A stretch of DNA of 64,000 bases, taken from contig NZ_CP145905.1 of the NCBI RefSeq assembly GCF_036894955.1, forward strand, positions 3,800,501 to 3,864,500, written 5' to 3'. Positions 63,343-64,000 of this stretch are shown piece after piece. A program made the translations under genes and the position numbers. How positions within the stretch are numbered: position 1 is the stretch's first letter; each line of letters opens with the position of its first letter. The DNA comes from Paenibacillus sp. KS-LC4 (GTDB lineage Bacteria > Bacillota > Bacilli > Paenibacillales > Paenibacillaceae). The notes beneath the pieces were generated by a model. It was not told the DNA's origin. It did no database searches and saw only the letters and a list, made by a program, of their open reading frames with translations.

Positions 63343-64000
63343 CTAGAGAGGCTTCGGACAAGCTCTGCAATATTCGGAGGACATTTCGTAATAAAAGCAG
63401 CAGGTTTGCCGAATGGAAGCGATCATTTCCCCGGCAATGCCAGCGTGGCTGGGTTTGATAAACCTTGCAAGCGGGTTGCGGCGTTCTCCAAACAGCTCCG
63501 CTGATGCAGGCTCTGTCATAAACTTGAAATCAGCATGAAGACGCTGTATAACGGATGAATCGCCCTCCGCCTCCTCCAGACCATCCTCATACAGAGGAAC
63601 AATGCGGACAAAGGCATTTTCCCACAAAATCGCCAGCGGAACCTTGCCAGCCTCGGATAATGAACGAAATAAGGGCGAAAGATGCTCCGCAAATAGCTGA
63701 CGCAGCAAATGCTCCCGCCATTCCCGCCGTTTTCCCGCCTCCGGCTCGGTAATCTCTAGTCCATCTACGCTTAAATTAGGAAACTTGGAGCCGCTCGCCT
63801 TGCTTTCGCTTTCATCAGGCGAAGTCAGCCGGCAGTTATTTAACGTTAACGATAAGCCCTTGTTGTACACGGTCATCGCATACAAGACAGGTGCAACGAA
63901 TAAAAAGGCATATCGCTTCGCGAGCATGGACGCTGCCACCCTTCTTGATGGCGCCCCTATCTCGTTTGCTAATTGATCCAAATAAGACTCGCAGTTCTCT
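63343..64000 (-). CDS. FhuF-like iron-sulfur protein, N-terminus outside the window
   Basis: The frame is open to the right edge, so the N-terminus is not seen. About 219 residues are visible. The C-terminal RQTCCFYYEMSSEYCRACP has the CC-x10-C-x2-C pattern of FhuF-type ferric-siderophore reductases, which bind a [2Fe-2S] cluster. The upstream part (KRYAFLFVAPVLYAMTVYN, PLAILWENAFVRIVPLYED) also fits that family. It probably releases iron from siderophores in the cytoplasm. The sequence before the Cys motif is not otherwise distinctive. Confidence 0.75.
   Translation of the reverse strand, partial: ENCESYLDQLANEIGAPSRRVAASMLAKRYAFLFVAPVLYAMTVYNKGLSLTLNNCRLTSPDESESKASGSKFPNLSVDGLEITEPEAGKRREWREHLLRQLFAEHLSPLFRSLSEAGKVPLAILWENAFVRIVPLYEDGLEEAEGDSSVIQRLHADFKFMTEPASAELFGERRNPLARFIKPSHAGIAGEMIASIRQTCCFYYEMSSEYCRACPKPL

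Overview
The window comes from an endospore-forming Firmicute, almost certainly a Paenibacillus or close relative. The evidence is a full set of sporulation genes (spoIIM, spoIIIAA-AH, spoIVB, spo0A, splB, mciZ), Bacillales gene order around spo0A and accBC, GGAGG-type ribosome binding sites with many TTG and GTG starts, and a T-box ahead of metG. It is mostly conserved chromosomal core. I see no phage, insertion sequence, CRISPR array, tRNA or rRNA.

Layout. 1-4.8 kb: the 3' end of a subtilase gene, fur, spoIIM, nudF, a small gene that looks like mciZ, an M20 peptidase, a 33-residue Prli42-like membrane protein and lipB. 4.8-10 kb: a branched-chain 2-oxoacid dehydrogenase cluster read leftward (lpdV, bkdAA, bkdAB, bkdB) that ends in lipB. 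10-16.2 kb: the most variable part, with a DUF2627 protein, an FlxA-like coiled-coil protein that seems to start on ATT, an ArsR-SulP-cysteine-rich protein group, and three small genes that resemble orphan immunity genes. 16.4-32.2 kb: a long leftward syntenic block accB-accC-asp23-amaP-DUF2273-nusB-folD-xseA-xseB-ispA-dxs-tlyA-hypothetical-argR-recN-spoIVB-spo0A. 32.7-38.9 kb: the spoIIIA operon and yqhV, read leftward. 39-49.4 kb: comB, a kinase-like phosphotransferase, aspartokinase, a solute-binding lipoprotein, efp, pepP, aroQ, yqhR, yqhQ, mntR and splB. 49.4-57 kb: ccdA, the zinc importer znuABC, metG with its T-box, yidD, zur and two small membrane proteins. 57-64 kb: accessory genes: a nucleotidyltransferase of the aminoglycoside type, a two-component system, an HxlR regulator divergent from a frameshifted arginase-family gene, a secreted protein and a partial FhuF-like protein.

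How the genes work together. Sporulation is the main theme. Three candidate sigma-E promoters with nearly the same layout precede spoIIM, mciZ and spoIIIAA, and spo0A has a sigma-H-like promoter with three 0A boxes nearby. Metal homeostasis is a second theme: Fur, Zur with a candidate Zur box ahead of znuA, MntR, ZnuABC and an FhuF-like protein. Lipoate attachment (lipB) is joined to the lipoyl-dependent Bkd complex. The most unusual non-coding structure is a four-unit, 39-bp tandem repeat in the accB leader. The least understood gene group is ArsR, SulP and the cysteine-rich protein at 11.6-14.7 kb, which share ATTC-N8-GAAT-like palindromes.
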